Source: Chloroflexota bacterium (GTDB lineage: Bacteria; Chloroflexota; Anaerolineae; Anaerolineales; E44-bin32). Taken from it: a stretch of DNA of 6,891 nt. Below, in pieces: positions 6,103-6,891 of this stretch (position 1 is its first letter; each line of letters opens with the position of its first letter). The notes beneath the pieces were generated by a model. The model did no database searches. It worked only from the letters and a program-made list of their open reading frames with translations, and was not told the DNA's origin. The stretch is from the NCBI GenBank assembly GCA_026390045.1, contig JAPLGR010000309.1, forward strand, positions 1-6,891, read 5' to 3'. The translations under genes were made by a program, and so were the position numbers.

Positions 6103-6108
6103 TCCCCT
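6103..6108 (-). promoter_or_regulatory. Ribosome binding site that decides the ROK kinase start
   Basis: AGGGGA on the minus strand lies eight bases before the ATG at 6094. Together with the ROK N-terminal consensus it places the start there rather than at 6160. Confidence 0.65.
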
Positions 6109-6177
6109 GCGATCCAGGTTGGGCGAATGGCGCCCGATCATGGCCCTTCTCCCTCTTCACTGCCGGCGGCCAGTCGT

Positions 6178-6441
6178 CTAGTCTTGGGCCTCTGCCTCGG
6201 CCTCGAGCCGATCCAACCGTGTGTAGTAGTCCCGTATCTCCTTCAGGTGCGCCCAGGCAATCTTGCCGGTGAGGATCAGGTCATCATTCGTTACGTTGGT
6301 CTCCGAATCGCGGGCGCCGTGTTCCAATTCCACCTCGAGCCCTCGCCGAAACTGGTCCAGGTCGATCTTTGCCCAGTCGAGCCCGAGGCGCATTCCCGTC
6401 GAACGAGCTTCCTCAGCTGTGATCCGTCGTTCATCGCTCAT
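6178..6441 (-). CDS. DUF5661 family protein
   Basis: From the ATG at 6441 the protein has 87 residues. It matches the conserved pattern I associate with DUF5661: TAEEARSTGMRLGLDW near the N-terminus, then DLDQFRRGLEVELEHG and TNVTNDDLILTGKIAWAHL, then DYYTRLDRLEAEAEAQD. It is small, acidic and probably helical, with no signal peptide or membrane segment. The function of the family is not known to me. The frame is open upstream to a TTG at 6465, but GCGAGG five bases before 6441 supports the shorter start. It lies 73 bases after the release-factor-like gene and 83 bases before the kinase gene, all on one strand. Confidence 0.82.
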   Translation of the reverse strand: MSDERRITAEEARSTGMRLGLDWAKIDLDQFRRGLEVELEHGARDSETNVTNDDLILTGKIAWAHLKEIRDYYTRLDRLEAEAEAQD

Positions 6442-6446
6442 GCTAA

Positions 6447-6452
6447 CCTCGC
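6447..6452 (-). promoter_or_regulatory. Ribosome binding site of the DUF5661 gene
   Basis: GCGAGG on the minus strand lies five bases before the ATG at 6441. It supports this start over the upstream TTG at 6465. Confidence 0.6.
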
Positions 6453-6498
6453 AGGTCCGCATCAATCTGCTTCAGTCGAATGGTCTAGCCTTGACGTT

Positions 6499-6514
6499 CC
6501 TAGCTCAGGCTAGG
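6499..6514 (-). terminator. Short hairpin directly after the release-factor-like gene
   Basis: CCTAGC / GCTAGG is a perfect 6-bp stem with a 4-base loop that begins at the base after the stop codon. A competing pairing, CTAGCC (6485-6490) with GGCTAG (6508-6513), overlaps it. There is no U-tract, so it is at best a weak or partial terminator or a small intergenic RNA structure. Confidence 0.3.
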
Positions 6515-6891
6515 TCAGGAAGCCTCTCGAACTTTAGCTGCGATCTGGCGATCGGTCATCTTGTCCACGGTTTCAATCGCAAGGACATGACCCTTGAGGC
6601 CTTTGTGCTCAAGACGTTTTCTGAGCTCACCTTTGGCCTCGCCTGGACCGAAGATCTGGATGGAGTCTGCGTCATGAAGAACGGCGATGACCCTATCGTA
6701 GTAGCTGTTGAGGTGGTTCCCAAATTCCCGGTCCCGCATGTCCTCGGTGGAGCCGACTTCGGATGCCGTCCCACCCGTGAAGCGGACGTGTTTCTCCATA
6801 TTCGAGGCGATTTCCTTGGTTTCCTCCCCTTCGTCCGTAACGATCACAATGACGGCCTTGCGATGATCGATCCACAGACCTGCTTGCCTCT
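6515..6891 (-). CDS. Release-factor-like (eRF1 domain 3-type) small protein, 5' partial
   Basis: The reading frame runs off the right edge. The visible part starts RQAGLWIDHRKAVIVIVTDEG and ends RQIAAKVREAS, 125 residues. The true start lies outside the window, so a GTG at 6847 is only an internal codon. The pattern WIDHRKA, then SNMEKHVRF, a variable loop, NSYYDRVIAVL, DSIQIFGPGEAKGELRKRL and a closing ETVDKMTDRQIAAKV is one I recall from small bacterial proteins annotated as hypothetical or translational-machinery proteins. They resemble the third domain of eukaryote/archaeal-type release factor 1 (a baeRF-like fold). FGPGEAKGEL is the most conserved block. If so, it may contact the ribosome, but this is recall of a fold, not a demonstrated function. 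The DUF5661 gene follows 73 bases later. Confidence 0.7.
   Translation of the reverse strand, partial: RQAGLWIDHRKAVIVIVTDEGEETKEIASNMEKHVRFTGGTASEVGSTEDMRDREFGNHLNSYYDRVIAVLHDADSIQIFGPGEAKGELRKRLEHKGLKGHVLAIETVDKMTDRQIAAKVREAS

Noticed and set aside
6515..6847. The GTG at 6847 as the true start of the release-factor-like gene
   Set aside because: The frame stays open to the window edge and the upstream residues (GLWIDHRKAVI) are part of the conserved family pattern, so the gene is truncated by the window.

Overview
This is a high-GC bacterial window in which every convincing complete gene lies on the minus strand, so transcription runs from right to left. The mix of families suggests a Chloroflexota-like (Anaerolineae-type) genome: a LysW-like zinc-ribbon carrier, a Ddl-type ATP-grasp ligase, a KamA aminomutase, a YdhR/GmuE-type ROK fructokinase and a DUF5661 protein. 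That assignment is inference from family recall and is not proven by any marker gene here.

Right part (6891 to about 4480): a 5'-truncated gene for a small release-factor-like (eRF1 domain 3-type) protein, a DUF5661 protein, a ROK sugar kinase (probable fructokinase) and a four-helix membrane protein of unknown function. Three of these have an in-frame upstream extension. I trimmed them to starts with a good Shine-Dalgarno sequence (6441, 6094 and 4981).

Middle (4477 to 3791): an OmpR/PhoB-type regulator whose receiver domain has lost the phospho-acceptor Asp and the conserved Thr and Lys, while its winged-helix output domain looks intact. No histidine kinase is visible. Downstream, before the LysW-like gene, an 8-bp direct repeat with an 11-bp period sits where an OmpR-type regulator could bind.

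Left part (3526 to 185): three same-strand genes that form the most interesting set. They encode a 65-residue LysW-like zinc-ribbon protein, a D-Ala-D-Ala-ligase-type ATP-grasp enzyme and a lysine 2,3-aminomutase with all key residues. Together they could make beta-lysine and ligate it, or another amino acid, in a carrier-protein-dependent pathway. This is a hypothesis: the carrier lacks the canonical C-terminal Glu, and the ligase is not the usual LysX/RimK type. A strong 16-bp hairpin and a 423-bp gene-free gap separate the ligase from the aminomutase.

Left edge (1 to 289): a near-perfect palindrome about 95% identical between arms, with no indels and its axis at base 145. The left arm encodes, on the plus strand, the last 34 codons and stop of a second, slightly diverged copy of the aminomutase C-terminus. 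Either two aminomutase genes converge tail to tail on a shared bidirectional terminator, or this is a fold-back or assembly artefact at a contig end.
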